Assembly (NCBI GenBank): GCA_039197065.1
Contig: JBCCUL010000035.1
Span: forward strand, 1-59,915
Direction of reading: 5' to 3'
From: JANQPX01 sp039197065
GTDB lineage: Bacteria > Pseudomonadota > Alphaproteobacteria > Geminicoccales > Geminicoccaceae
DNA length: 59,915 nucleotides
A program made the translations under genes and the position numbers. The first letter of the stretch is position 1; each line of letters opens with the position of its first letter. Below are positions 7,888 to 16,882 of the stretch, piece by piece. The notes under the pieces were generated by a model. It did no database searches. It was given only the letters and a program-made list of their open reading frames with translations, and was not told where the DNA came from.

Positions 7888-10800
7888 ATGAACGATAACA
7901 TCGTGAACTCGGAACACGTGAACGCTAAAGCCGTCGAGGCTGCCCGGCGTGACCACCAGGACTATCTGGCGAATCGCGCCCGCCTCGAAGACGAGGGCAT
8001 GTATTCGTCCGAGGATGAGCGTGACGCCTGTGGCGTCGGCTTCGTCGCCTCGATCGACGGCAAGCCCAGGCGCGACGTGGTGGTGGCGGCCATCGATGCG
8101 TTGAAGGCGGTCTGGCATCGGGGTGCGGTCGATGCCGATGGCAAGACCGGCGACGGCGCCGGCATTTATCTGCAGATCCCCCAGGACTTTTTCCTGGAGC
8201 AGACCCACAGTGCCAAGAAGTCCAGGGGACCGATCGCGGTCGGCATGGTGTTTCTGCCGCGCACCGACTTTGCGGCACAGGAACGCTGCCGCACCATCGT
8301 CGAAACCGAAATTCTGCGCTTCGGCTATAGCATCCTCGGCTGGCGTCAGGTGCCTGTTGACACCTCCGTCATCGGCGATAAGGCGATCGCCACCAGGCCC
8401 GAAATCGAGCAGATCATGATCACCAATTCGCGGAGCGAAGGGCGATCATCGGAAGGTGGCGGTGGCGGGACATCTGACGATGCGTTCGAGCGTGATCTCT
8501 TCATCATCCGGCGCAGGATCGAGCGCCAGGTGCTCGCTGAGAACCTGAACGACTTCTATATCTGCTCCCTTTCCTGCCGTTCCGTCATCTATAAGGGCCT
8601 GTTCCTCGCCGAGCAGCTCTCGGTTTTTTACCCGGATCTTCTGGACGAGCGCTTCGTTTCGAATTTCGCGGTGTTTCACCAACGCTACTCCACCAATACC
8701 TGGCCCTCCTGGAAGCTCGCCCAGCCCTTCCGCATGCTCGCCCATAATGGCGAGATCAACACGCTGCGCGGCAATCTGAATTGGATGCGAAGCCACGAGA
8801 CCAGGATGTTTGCGCCGGCGTTCGGGGACTATAATGAGGACGTCAAGCCGATCGTGCAGGCCGGCAGCTCCGACAGTGCCGCCCTCGACGCGGTGGTCGA
8901 AGCCCTGGTGCAGGCCGGCCGCTCCATACCGCTCACCAAGACGCTTTTGATCCCGCCGGCCTGGGCCAGCAAGATCCATATGCCGCAGCCGCATCGGGAT
9001 CTCTTCAACTACTGCAATTGCGTGATGGAGCCCTGGGACGGACCCGCCGGCATCGTCGCCTGCGACGGCCGCTGGGTGATCGGCGGCATGGACCGCAACG
9101 GGCTGCGTCCGCTGCGTTACAGTCGCACCGAGGATGATCTGCTTATCGTCGGTTCCGAGACCGGCATGGTGCCGTTGACCGGGCATACCATCGTCGAGAA
9201 GGGCAGGGTGGGGCCGGGCGAGATGATCGGTATCGATCTTCGCCATGGCATTTTCTATCATGACCACGAGCTCAAAGATCACCTCGCCGACGAAAAGCCC
9301 TACAGCCAGTGGGTCAAGGGGATCACCCATCTGGAAGATCAGGTCGCCAAGCGCAGCTTCGAGCCGGTTTCCTTCGAGCGTGAGGAGCTGAAACGGCGCC
9401 AGAATCTCTTCGGCATCACCATGGAGGATATGGAGCTGATCCTGGCGCCGATGGTGCTGGACGCCAAGGAATCCCTGGGCTCCATGGGCGACGACACGCC
9501 GATGGCGGTGCTCTCCAGGCGCTATCGCGGCCTGCATCACTTCTTCCGCCAGCAGTTCAGCCAGGTCACCAACCCGCCGATCGATCCGCTGCGTGAATAT
9601 CGGGTGATGAGCCTAAAGACCAGGCTCGGCAATCTCGGCAATGTCTACGATCAGGCGCCGAGCCAGACCAAAATCCTGCAATTGCAGACGCCCCTCCTCC
9701 TTTCGACCGATCTTGCGGCCCTGAAGGAGCATTACGGCGAACGCGCCACCACCATCGACTGCACCTATGAAGTCGAGGGCGGCTGGCGAGCACTGCGCGA
9801 TGCGCTCCAGCGGATCCGCATGGAGGCGGAAGATGCGGTGCGTGAGGGACGCGGCCAGGTCATTCTCGATGACCGCGCCGTTTCGGCGACGCGCGCACCC
9901 GTGCCGATGATCCTGGCGACCGGTGCGGTGCACAGCCATCTGGTCGAAGAGGGGCTCCGCTCCTTCAGCTCGATCGTCGTGTGCTCCGGCGAATGTCTGG
10001 ACGTGCATTACGTTGCTGTCTTGGTCGGCGTCGGCGCGACCTTGGTGAACGCCTATCTCGCCGAGGCCGCGATCGCGGATCGCCACATGCGCGGGCTGTT
10101 CCCGAACTTTACGCTTGAGGAATGTCTGGAGCGCTTCAAGGAGGCGGTCGGCCAGGGCCTTCTCAAGATCATGTCCAAAATGGGCATCTCGATCATCTCG
10201 TCCTATCGCGGCGGCTACAATTTCGAGGCGGTCGGCCTCTCGCGCTCGCTCTGCGCCGAGTATTTCCCAGGCCTGATCACGCGCATCTCCGGCATCGGCC
10301 TTGCGGGCATTTCCAATAAGGTGCTGACGCTGCATCGGCGCGCCTTTCAGGACGATGCGCTGCCGCTCGAAATCGGCGGGCTTTACCGCTTCCGGAAGGG
10401 GGGTGAGCAGCATGCGCTGGAGGGGCCTGCGATCCACCAGCTGCAGCATGCGGTCGCCACCGACAGCTATGCGGCCTTCAAGAAATATTCGGCCGTCATC
10501 GACGGGGCCGAACCGGTCGCGATCCGTGACCTTATGGGCTTTGACGAAGAGGCGGAGTCTGTGACGCTCGACGAGGTGGAGAGCATCACCGAGATCAGAA
10601 AGCGCTTCGTGTCGCCGGGCATGTCGCTGGGCGCGCTCAGCCCCGAAGCTCATGAGACGCTGACCATTGCCATGAACCGGATCGGCGCCAAGGCCGATAG
10701 CGGCGAGGGGGGCGAATCGAAGGAGCGTTTCACGCCGAGGGCCAATGGCGACAACGCCAACTCGCCGATCAAGCAAGTAGCAAGCGGGCGCTTCGGCGTC

Positions 10801-12492
10801 ACGGCCGAATATCTGAACGCCTGCCGCGAACTGGAAATCAAGGTTGCCCAAGGCGCCAAGCCCGGCGAAGGCGGCCAGCTTCCCGGTTTCAAGGTGACCG
10901 CCGAGATCGCGTCCCTTCGCCATTCGACCGAGGGCGTCACGCTGATCTCGCCGCCGCCCCATCACGACATCTACTCGATCGAGGATCTGGCGCAGCTCAT
11001 CTACGATCTGAAGCAGATCAACCCCCATGCCAAAGTCTGCGTCAAGCTGGTCTCGGAAGCGGGCATCGGCACGATCGCGGCCGGCGTCGCCAAGGCCAAG
11101 GCGGATGTGATCCTGGTGTCCGGCCATTCCGGCGGTACGGGCGCCAGCCCGCAGACCTCGATCAAATATGCAGGCACGCCCTGGGAGATGGGCCTGTCCG
11201 AGGTCAATCAGGTGCTGACCCTCAATCGCCTGCGCCACCGGGTCGTGCTCAGGACCGACGGCGGCATCAAGACAGGCCGGGACGTGGTGATCGCCGCCAT
11301 GCTCGGCGCCGAGGAATATGGCGTCGGCACGGCCGGTCTCGTGGCCATGGGCTGTATCATGGTGCGTCAATGCCACTCCAACACCTGTCCGGTCGGCGTC
11401 TGCACCCAGCGGGAGGACCTGAGAGCCAAGTTCGAAGGCACGCCTGACAAGGTGGTCAATCTCTTCAGCTTCATCGCCGAAGAGGTGCGGGAAATCCTGG
11501 CGTCGCTCGGCCTGAAGTCGCTGGACGACGCCATCGGACGCACCGATCTGCTCCGCCAGATTTCGCGTGGCAGCCCGGATCTGGACGACCTCGATCTGAA
11601 CCCGATCCTCGCTCAGGTCGATACCGGCGGTCATCCCCGCCATTGCTCTATTGAAGGTCGGAACGAGGTGCCGGACGGGCTTGATGCGCAGATGATCCGG
11701 GACGCCAAGCCCGCGCTCGAGGCCGGTGAGAAGATGCAGCTCGCCTATAATGTCCGCAATGTGCATCGCGCCGTCGGCACGCGCCTCTCCGCCCATATCA
11801 CCCGCCGTTACGGCATGAACACGCTGGCGCCCGGCCAGATCACGGTGCGCCTAAGGGGCTCGGCCGGCCAGTCGCTGGGCGCGTTTTCGGTTCGGGGGCT
11901 TCGCCTCGAAGTGTTCGGCGATGCCAATGACTATGTCGGCAAGGGCCTTTCCGGCGGCGAGATCATCGTGCGCCCGCTGGTCTCGAGCCCGCTCATCGCC
12001 GCCGAGAACACCGTGATCGGCAACACCTGCCTTTATGGCGCGACCGCCGGCAAGCTGTTCGCGGCGGGACGTGCTGGCGAGCGCTTTGCCGTCCGCAATT
12101 CCGGCGCCACCACCGTGGTCGAAGGCTGCGGCGACAATGGCTGCGAATATATGACCGGCGGCGTCGCTGCGATCCTCGGGCCGGTCGGCGACAATTTCGG
12201 CGCCGGCATGAGCGGCGGCATGGCCTATGTCTACGATCCGGACAATCACTTGGTCGATCTGATCAATGACGACATGGTGATCTATCAGCGGATCGAGGTG
12301 GACCACTATGCCGACGAGCTGAAAGCGCTTCTCGCCCAGCATTTCAAGAACACCCAGAGCCGGGTGGCCGAACGCCTGATGGTCGACTTCGATCGGGAGT
12401 GCGGCAATTTCTGGCAGGTGGTGCCGCGTGAGATGCTCGACAAGCTGAAGGTGCCGGTGACCGCTGATGTCGACGCGGCAGAACGCGCCTGA
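7888..12492 (+). CDS. gltB: glutamate synthase (NADPH) large subunit
   Basis: Alpha subunit of NADPH-GOGAT (1534 aa from this start), which makes two glutamates from glutamine and 2-oxoglutarate. Seen: a class II glutamine amidotransferase domain whose catalytic residue should be Cys48 (ERDACGVGF) after removal of a 47-residue propeptide, a central linker domain, an FMN-binding synthase barrel (KPGEGGQLPGFKV, SGHSGGTGASP), the 3Fe-4S motif within MVRQCHSNTCPVGVC, and a C-terminal glycine-rich GXGXG helix domain. ATG 7888 has a GGGGAAAAGAG site upstream; the open frame to 7795 overlaps gltD and is unlikely to be used. Full length, with no disruption. Confidence 0.98.
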   Translation: MNDNIVNSEHVNAKAVEAARRDHQDYLANRARLEDEGMYSSEDERDACGVGFVASIDGKPRRDVVVAAIDALKAVWHRGAVDADGKTGDGAGIYLQIPQDFFLEQTHSAKKSRGPIAVGMVFLPRTDFAAQERCRTIVETEILRFGYSILGWRQVPVDTSVIGDKAIATRPEIEQIMITNSRSEGRSSEGGGGGTSDDAFERDLFIIRRRIERQVLAENLNDFYICSLSCRSVIYKGLFLAEQLSVFYPDLLDERFVSNFAVFHQRYSTNTWPSWKLAQPFRMLAHNGEINTLRGNLNWMRSHETRMFAPAFGDYNEDVKPIVQAGSSDSAALDAVVEALVQAGRSIPLTKTLLIPPAWASKIHMPQPHRDLFNYCNCVMEPWDGPAGIVACDGRWVIGGMDRNGLRPLRYSRTEDDLLIVGSETGMVPLTGHTIVEKGRVGPGEMIGIDLRHGIFYHDHELKDHLADEKPYSQWVKGITHLEDQVAKRSFEPVSFEREELKRRQNLFGITMEDMELILAPMVLDAKESLGSMGDDTPMAVLSRRYRGLHHFFRQQFSQVTNPPIDPLREYRVMSLKTRLGNLGNVYDQAPSQTKILQLQTPLLLSTDLAALKEHYGERATTIDCTYEVEGGWRALRDALQRIRMEAEDAVREGRGQVILDDRAVSATRAPVPMILATGAVHSHLVEEGLRSFSSIVVCSGECLDVHYVAVLVGVGATLVNAYLAEAAIADRHMRGLFPNFTLEECLERFKEAVGQGLLKIMSKMGISIISSYRGGYNFEAVGLSRSLCAEYFPGLITRISGIGLAGISNKVLTLHRRAFQDDALPLEIGGLYRFRKGGEQHALEGPAIHQLQHAVATDSYAAFKKYSAVIDGAEPVAIRDLMGFDEEAESVTLDEVESITEIRKRFVSPGMSLGALSPEAHETLTIAMNRIGAKADSGEGGESKERFTPRANGDNANSPIKQVASGRFGVTAEYLNACRELEIKVAQGAKPGEGGQLPGFKVTAEIASLRHSTEGVTLISPPPHHDIYSIEDLAQLIYDLKQINPHAKVCVKLVSEAGIGTIAAGVAKAKADVILVSGHSGGTGASPQTSIKYAGTPWEMGLSEVNQVLTLNRLRHRVVLRTDGGIKTGRDVVIAAMLGAEEYGVGTAGLVAMGCIMVRQCHSNTCPVGVCTQREDLRAKFEGTPDKVVNLFSFIAEEVREILASLGLKSLDDAIGRTDLLRQISRGSPDLDDLDLNPILAQVDTGGHPRHCSIEGRNEVPDGLDAQMIRDAKPALEAGEKMQLAYNVRNVHRAVGTRLSAHITRRYGMNTLAPGQITVRLRGSAGQSLGAFSVRGLRLEVFGDANDYVGKGLSGGEIIVRPLVSSPLIAAENTVIGNTCLYGATAGKLFAAGRAGERFAVRNSGATTVVEGCGDNGCEYMTGGVAAILGPVGDNFGAGMSGGMAYVYDPDNHLVDLINDDMVIYQRIEVDHYADELKALLAQHFKNTQSRVAERLMVDFDRECGNFWQVVPREMLDKLKVPVTADVDAAERA

Positions 12493-13011
12493 GGCTCAGG
12501 CCGCATCCGGGCGTGATGGATTTAGGCGAAACCGTTCGATAAGCGCCCGCTCGACACCGGGCCGTTGCGACGCCGGTGCTTGATGCTGACCGATGGGCTC
12601 TTGCGCGCGTCGCCGCTGTTCTGGGTGACAACCACTTCGGAGTGCGGGGCTGCTCAAGGTGCTGCAAGCTCAGCAATCGGCGATACCCTGTCGTCCCATC
12701 CGACAACCCAAGCGTTAACGCATTATCAACGATAGCGTGTCAGGGTGGCTAACTGGTCCATGCGATCCTGGGAGTCCGAGCCTCGCCAGCCTTCTCCAGC
12801 GGGTGGGCGGATTCCCAAGGTCGCATGGACCGTCGAAAGAGATAGCCGGGCGAGGTTAATACCAGGTTAAGGCGAGCAACTGTGAGTGGCCGAACACAGT
12901 ATGATGTGAGGTCGTCGGAACGTTATAGGCCGGCCGGCTTACGATGCTTGATCGCTTCAACGACCCAACGGCGCAGACGGTCAGTTCCCTGCTGCATCGG
13001 TATGAAAATTC
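12493..13011. other. non-coding gap between gltB and the ABC operon
   Basis: About 519 bp between convergent gltB and the ABC-transporter ATPase gene. None of the short open frames here has family resemblance or a ribosome-binding site. The notable content is a 77-nt inverted repeat (12755-12831). A weak 7-bp hairpin, GCCTGAG-G-CTCAGGC (12487-12501), spans the gltB stop codon. Confidence 0.6.
12755..12831. repeat. 77-nt inverted repeat (large stem-loop)
   Basis: The outer arms GGTCCATGCGA (12755-12765) and TCGCATGGACC (12821-12831) are perfectly complementary. Pairing continues inward with a bulge and wobbles (CCTGGGAGTCCG against GGATTCCCAAGG), giving a stem of about 25 bp around a loop of roughly 25 nt. 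There is no T-run after either arm, so it is not a classical intrinsic terminator in either direction. It lies between two convergent transcription units, where a 3'-end-stabilising or roadblock structure would fit. Confidence 0.75.
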
Positions 13012-13791
13012 TCAGACCGTGCCGCCGAGCGAGCCTTCGAGTTCGGCCATTTCCTGGCCACCGGCCATCAGGTCCTGCAGCTCTTCAGGCGTGATCTCGC
13101 CTTTCTTCGCCGTGCCCAGGGTCTTACCGCGATTGAGCACGGTAAAGCGATCGCCGACCGCGAGGGCGTGGCGCACATTATGGGTGATGAACACCACGCC
13201 GATGCCCTGCTTTCGGACGCGATCGACGGTGGCGAGCACGTTGGAGGTCTGGCGCACGCCGAGCGCCGAGGTTGGTTCGTCCAGGATCAGGACCTTGGCG
13301 CCGAAATAGACTGCGCGTGCGATCGCGACGGTCTGGCGTTCGCCGCCGGAGAGCGTGCCGACCGCCTGATCGGGACCGCGGAGGTTGATCCCCATCTTCT
13401 TCATCTCCTCGACCGCCACCTGGTTAGCGGTGTCGGTGTCGAAGCGCTTGAAAAGGCCGCTTCCCTTGGTCGGCTCGCGGCCCATGAAGAAGTTGCGGGT
13501 CACCGACATCAGCGGGATCATGGCGAGATCCTGATAGACCGTGGCGATGCCTGCTTCCATCGAGTCGCGCGGACTGTCGAAGCTCATGGGCTTGCCTTCG
13601 AAGGTGATCGTGCCGCTGGTCGGCTTATGCACCCCTGACATGGTCTTGATGAAGGTCGACTTGCCTGCGCCATTGTCGCCGAGCAGGCAGTGGCATTCGG
13701 CCGGGCGCACGTCGAAGGTGACGCCGGCGAGCGCGATGACATTGCCGAAATGCTTCTCGATTTTCTCCATATGGACGATCGGTTCGGACAT
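13012..13791 (-). CDS. sugar-type ABC transporter ATP-binding protein
   Basis: Single-domain ABC ATPase (259 aa) of the carbohydrate-uptake type related to FrcA, shorter than the usual two-domain RbsA/XylG proteins. Seen: Walker A GDNGAGKST, signature LSGGERQTVAIARAV, Walker B VLILDEPTSALG and the switch His in VVFITHNVRHAL. Last gene of a minus-strand operon after the permease (1-nt gap) and binding protein. A homodimer would be needed to drive transport. The substrate is not deducible; pentoses, hexoses or polyols are typical of the family. Confidence 0.93.
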   Translation of the reverse strand: MSEPIVHMEKIEKHFGNVIALAGVTFDVRPAECHCLLGDNGAGKSTFIKTMSGVHKPTSGTITFEGKPMSFDSPRDSMEAGIATVYQDLAMIPLMSVTRNFFMGREPTKGSGLFKRFDTDTANQVAVEEMKKMGINLRGPDQAVGTLSGGERQTVAIARAVYFGAKVLILDEPTSALGVRQTSNVLATVDRVRKQGIGVVFITHNVRHALAVGDRFTVLNRGKTLGTAKKGEITPEELQDLMAGGQEMAELEGSLGGTV

Positions 13792-13792
13792 C

Positions 13793-14902
13793 TCAGCGCT
13801 CCCCGGTCACGCGCTTACGGATCATGTTGTTGAACAGCACCGCGATCAGCAGCATGCCGCCCAAGAACACCAGGTACCAGTCCTGGTCGATGGCGGTGTA
13901 GCTCAGGCCGATCAGCACCATGCCGAAGATGATCGCGCCGAAGAAGGCGCCGATCGCCGAGCCGTAACCACCGGTCAGGAGACAACCGCCGATCACCGCG
14001 GCGATGATCGCTTCGAACTCTTTTTGGAAGCCGCGGCGCGCATCGGTCGAGCCGCTGTCCAGCACGGTGATGATCGCCACCAGGCTGGCGCAAAGGGCGG
14101 TGACCATGAAGAGCGAGATCTTCACGCTCCTGACCGGCACGCCAGAGTTCGAGGCGGCGTTGGCATCACCGCCGGAGGCGAAGATCCAGTTGCCGACCGG
14201 CGTGCGCAGCAGGACATAGGTGGCGAGCGCTGCGATGATGATGAACCAGAGAATTTCCACGGGAATGCCGGGGGTCTTGGGTGTGCCGTTCTTGAAGGTG
14301 TCGATCAGTCCCATTTCGCCGAGAGCGATGAACAGGCCCGGGAAGGCGTCGCCGCTGAAAATCGGGGTCAGGAAGTCGTCTGCAGTCGCCTCGCGCACAC
14401 CGCGCAGCTGCGTCGAGCCTCCGGTCGCCCATTTCAGACCGACCAGGGAGAGCCCTCGGTAGATGAAGAGAAAGGCGAGCGTGACGATGAAGGACGGCAG
14501 GCCGGTGCGCACCACGATCTGGCCGTTGATCGCGCCGACCGCAGCGGCAAACACCAGCGTTGCCGGGATCGCGATGATCAAAGGTAGGTCGAAGGTAACG
14601 ACGCAGGCGCCGAAGAAGAGGCCGGTGAAGGCGACCATCGAACCGAGCGACAGGTCGAACTCGCCGCCGATCATCAGGAGGGCCGCGCCTATGGCGAGAA
14701 TGCCGAGCTGCGCCGCTGGCGACATGAAATTCATGAAGCCCGCCATGGTGAACATGGAGCTGTCGGCAGCGAACAGGAAGAAGAAGGTGACGAGAAGGAC
14801 GCCGGCGATCGCGCCCAGCTCCGGGCGCTTCATCAGCCGGGCCATGAAGGACTCGGCTTTGATCCGTTCGTCGACGGCCTCTGCGGCTTCGGTTGCCATC
14901 AT
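13793..14902 (-). CDS. sugar-type ABC transporter permease
   Basis: Inner-membrane permease (369 aa) of the BPD_transp_2/RbsC-FrcC family. Seen: about ten hydrophobic segments and the characteristic GGEFDLSLGSMVAFTG motif near residue 85. An extra charged loop before the last segments (GSTDARRGFQKEFEAIIAAV) matches the family's conserved ARxGxxxELxAIAA region. Second gene of the operon, 162 nt downstream of the binding-protein gene across two hairpins, which would let the binding protein be made in excess. Confidence 0.93.
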   Translation of the reverse strand: MMATEAAEAVDERIKAESFMARLMKRPELGAIAGVLLVTFFFLFAADSSMFTMAGFMNFMSPAAQLGILAIGAALLMIGGEFDLSLGSMVAFTGLFFGACVVTFDLPLIIAIPATLVFAAAVGAINGQIVVRTGLPSFIVTLAFLFIYRGLSLVGLKWATGGSTQLRGVREATADDFLTPIFSGDAFPGLFIALGEMGLIDTFKNGTPKTPGIPVEILWFIIIAALATYVLLRTPVGNWIFASGGDANAASNSGVPVRSVKISLFMVTALCASLVAIITVLDSGSTDARRGFQKEFEAIIAAVIGGCLLTGGYGSAIGAFFGAIIFGMVLIGLSYTAIDQDWYLVFLGGMLLIAVLFNNMIRKRVTGER

Positions 14903-14921
14903 GCCCCCCGTTTATGACTTG

Positions 14922-14945
14922 GCGGGGCGACCGAAGCCGCCCCGC
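14922..14945 (-). terminator. intercistronic hairpin between binding protein and permease
   Basis: Perfect 8-bp stem GCGGGGCG/CGCCCCGC with an 8-nt loop, about 20 nt before the permease start. A second hairpin, TCCAAAC...GTTTGGA (15028-15034 with 15050-15056, containing an inner GCG/CGC), sits just after the binding-protein stop. There is no T-run. Such structures usually attenuate transcription or protect the 3' end of the binding-protein mRNA. Confidence 0.55.
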
Positions 14946-15064
14946 GGATCGCGTCGGGCCCTGGTGTAGCGACTTATGCAGATTATCGAGCGTCGCCGCG
15001 CCAGGGGTCTTGGTTTTGCATCAAATCTCCAAACAGCGCTTGTCGCTCCGTTTGGATCGATGCC

Positions 15065-15991
15065 TTAGCGAATGCCCTGAGAGGACAGATCGATTACCTG
15101 TGCGGCCTTATCCTGGGTGATCAGGTTCGGGCCGGAAGGCACGTCGCCGCCGGGCATCAGGCCGTATTCGGCATGCAGAGCCAGGAACACGACCGGCAGA
15201 TAACCCTGCAGATATTGCTGCTGGTCGATCGCGAAGGAGGCCTTGCCGTCGGCGACCGACTGCAGGTAACCGCCGGACAGGTCGAACGAGCCGACCAGGA
15301 CCTCGCCGGAATTGCCTGTGCCCTCGACCGCGGTCACCGCCGGCTCGCCGGCGAGCGATGCGCCGAGCGCCATGACGGTGTCGATGTCACCATCGGAGTC
15401 GAGAGCGGCCTTCACCTTGGCTTCGATCTCGGTCGGATCGTTGGTGGTCGGCAGAACCACGACCTCGCCGCCGAAGCCTTCCTCGAAGCCGGCGCAACGC
15501 TGGTCGAGCGAGACATTGCCGACCTCGTGGTTGATGCAGAGGCCCTTGGTGCCGCCGAGTTCGGCCATCTTGGCGCCGGCGATCTTGCCCGCGTCATATT
15601 CGGACTGACCGACATGCAGAAGGGCGCCGAGTTCCTTGGCGACATCGCTGCCGGAGTTCATCGAGATCACCGGAATGCCGGCGGCGACCGCCTTTTCGAC
15701 CGACGGGCCGAGCGCGTCGGCGTCGGGCATGGAGATCACCAGACCATCGGGCTCCTGGTTGACCGCGGCGTCGATCAGCTGGCTCATCGCCACCATGTCG
15801 AAGGTCTCGGGTGCCCGATACTCGACATTGGCGCCGGTGTCCTTGGCGGCGCGCTCGACACCGTTCTTGACCACCGACCAGAACGGATCGCTGGCCTGAC
15901 CATGGCTGACCACGATGATATCGGCGGCCATGGCGACGGGCGCCGCCACGAGCATGGATGCAGCAAGTGCTGATTTGAGCAGAGTTTTCAT
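15065..15991 (-). CDS. periplasmic sugar-binding protein of the ABC transporter
   Basis: Periplasmic-binding-protein type 1 (308 aa), the ribose/galactose-binding fold that feeds the adjacent permease. Seen: a clean Sec signal peptide (MKTLLKSALAASMLVAAPVAMA, cleaved near residue 22), then a Rossmann-like N-lobe beginning IIVVSHGQASDPFW with the family's 'DPFW/NPFF' sugar-contact motif, and the hinge-proximal SFDLSGGYLQSVADGKASFAIDQQ reduced to the DQQ motif. First gene of the operon; a LacI-type palindrome lies about 140 bp upstream. The substrate is unknown. Confidence 0.92.
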   Translation of the reverse strand: MKTLLKSALAASMLVAAPVAMAADIIVVSHGQASDPFWSVVKNGVERAAKDTGANVEYRAPETFDMVAMSQLIDAAVNQEPDGLVISMPDADALGPSVEKAVAAGIPVISMNSGSDVAKELGALLHVGQSEYDAGKIAGAKMAELGGTKGLCINHEVGNVSLDQRCAGFEEGFGGEVVVLPTTNDPTEIEAKVKAALDSDGDIDTVMALGASLAGEPAVTAVEGTGNSGEVLVGSFDLSGGYLQSVADGKASFAIDQQQYLQGYLPVVFLALHAEYGLMPGGDVPSGPNLITQDKAAQVIDLSSQGIR

Positions 15992-16296
15992 CTGTCCTCC
16001 CTGAGGAGCGTGGGTTGCAAAGAGCGGGCTTGACCTCCCCGCGATTCAGATCGTTGCCGAATTGTCAAAGCCTTTGCCGGTCAAAGCAATTCTTAATTGT
16101 ATGCCTAGCGAAGCATAGCCGGGGAAAATTTGCAACCGGTTGCAAATAGTGCAGACGCATCCGCCAATCTGTTCGGCTGATCAACCAGGGTTACCGCATC
16201 CCATGGGACGCTTTCTGCGCTGGATTGAGAATTGTGTAATTTTCGCATAAAATCTAATACTTTCATCCTTCATTCACGTTTTTTGACGGAGCGGCC
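15992..16296. other. divergent intergenic region with operator
   Basis: A 305-bp gap between the binding-protein gene (minus) and an unknown gene (plus). It should contain both promoters. Its clearest element is the 20-bp palindrome at 16128-16147. No regulator gene is adjacent. Confidence 0.55.
16128..16147. promoter_or_regulatory. LacI-family-type operator palindrome
   Basis: Perfect 20-bp palindrome ATTTGCAACCGGTTGCAAAT with a central CG, the form expected for a LacI/GalR-family operator (half-site TTGCAACC). It lies 137 bp upstream of the sugar-binding-protein start and about 150 bp upstream of the divergent gene at 16297. By known practice such sites control sugar-uptake operons. No LacI-type regulator is encoded in this window, so the regulator would act from elsewhere. 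Confidence 0.75.
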
Positions 16297-16854
16297 ATGT
16301 CAGGCGAACGCTATGTCGGCGAACGAAGCGCTTTGTGGCACTTTCTCTCGGAGCTGCGGCCGCTGGTGGTCGACGCTCTCGGCGAGGATGCATTGCTGCG
16401 TCATCAGATCGATCGGGCGCTCAAGACATCCGATCTGGAGACGCTGCGCCAGGCGCGCCGCGTCTTCCATCATCATCCGGACGAACTGAAGCGCAGGCTG
16501 ATGCGCGGGATCTTCGACAGCACGTCGGCCGGCGGCGAGGTGCCGAGGATGCCGCCCGCCACGGCTCCTGCGATCAGGACCGAAGGCAAGGAAGCTGCCG
16601 TTATCCGCTTCGACGCCTTCCCTGCAGCCAGCGAGAAAGACGTGGCGCTGTCCGTCGAACTCGGTCTGGACCGACCAGGGGAAGCGCCGGTCAAAGTGAC
16701 GATTAAGCCCGGTACGCTGCCGCGCAGCGCCGCCGAAGCGCTCCGGCAGGTGGCCGATTGGATCGAGCATGACCGGCATATTCTGTCCAGCCGCCATTGG
16801 AGCGAAACCGAGAGCAGTGGCGCCAAGGCTGACGAGACCATTGATAAGGTTTGA
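16297..16854 (+). CDS. conserved hypothetical protein, unrecognised
   Basis: A 185-residue protein I cannot assign. The N-terminal half (about 1-75) is helical and charged, with an RQARRVFHHHPDELKRRLMRG stretch trimmed here to RVFHHHPDELKRRL; the rest is proline-rich, then an Asp/Glu-rich segment ending in a predicted helix (AAEALRQVADWIEHDRHIL). No signal peptide or membrane segment. Codon use resembles its neighbours, and a TTGACGGAGCGGCC stretch precedes the ATG. It is directly followed by a lipoprotein gene on the same strand, so the two may form a small operon. Confidence 0.7.
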   Translation: MSGERYVGERSALWHFLSELRPLVVDALGEDALLRHQIDRALKTSDLETLRQARRVFHHHPDELKRRLMRGIFDSTSAGGEVPRMPPATAPAIRTEGKEAAVIRFDAFPAASEKDVALSVELGLDRPGEAPVKVTIKPGTLPRSAAEALRQVADWIEHDRHILSSRHWSETESSGAKADETIDKV

Positions 16855-16882
16855 TCAGTTGCGCCATCGCTATCTAACGCGG

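Noticed and set aside
9613..11796. 727-codon open frame on the minus strand
   Set aside because: Lies wholly antisense to gltB, has no family resemblance, and follows from GC-rich codon use.
12344..12706. 120-codon minus-strand frame at the gltB end
   Set aside because: Overlaps gltB antisense and is low-complexity Arg/Ser/Pro; no sign of a transposase remnant.
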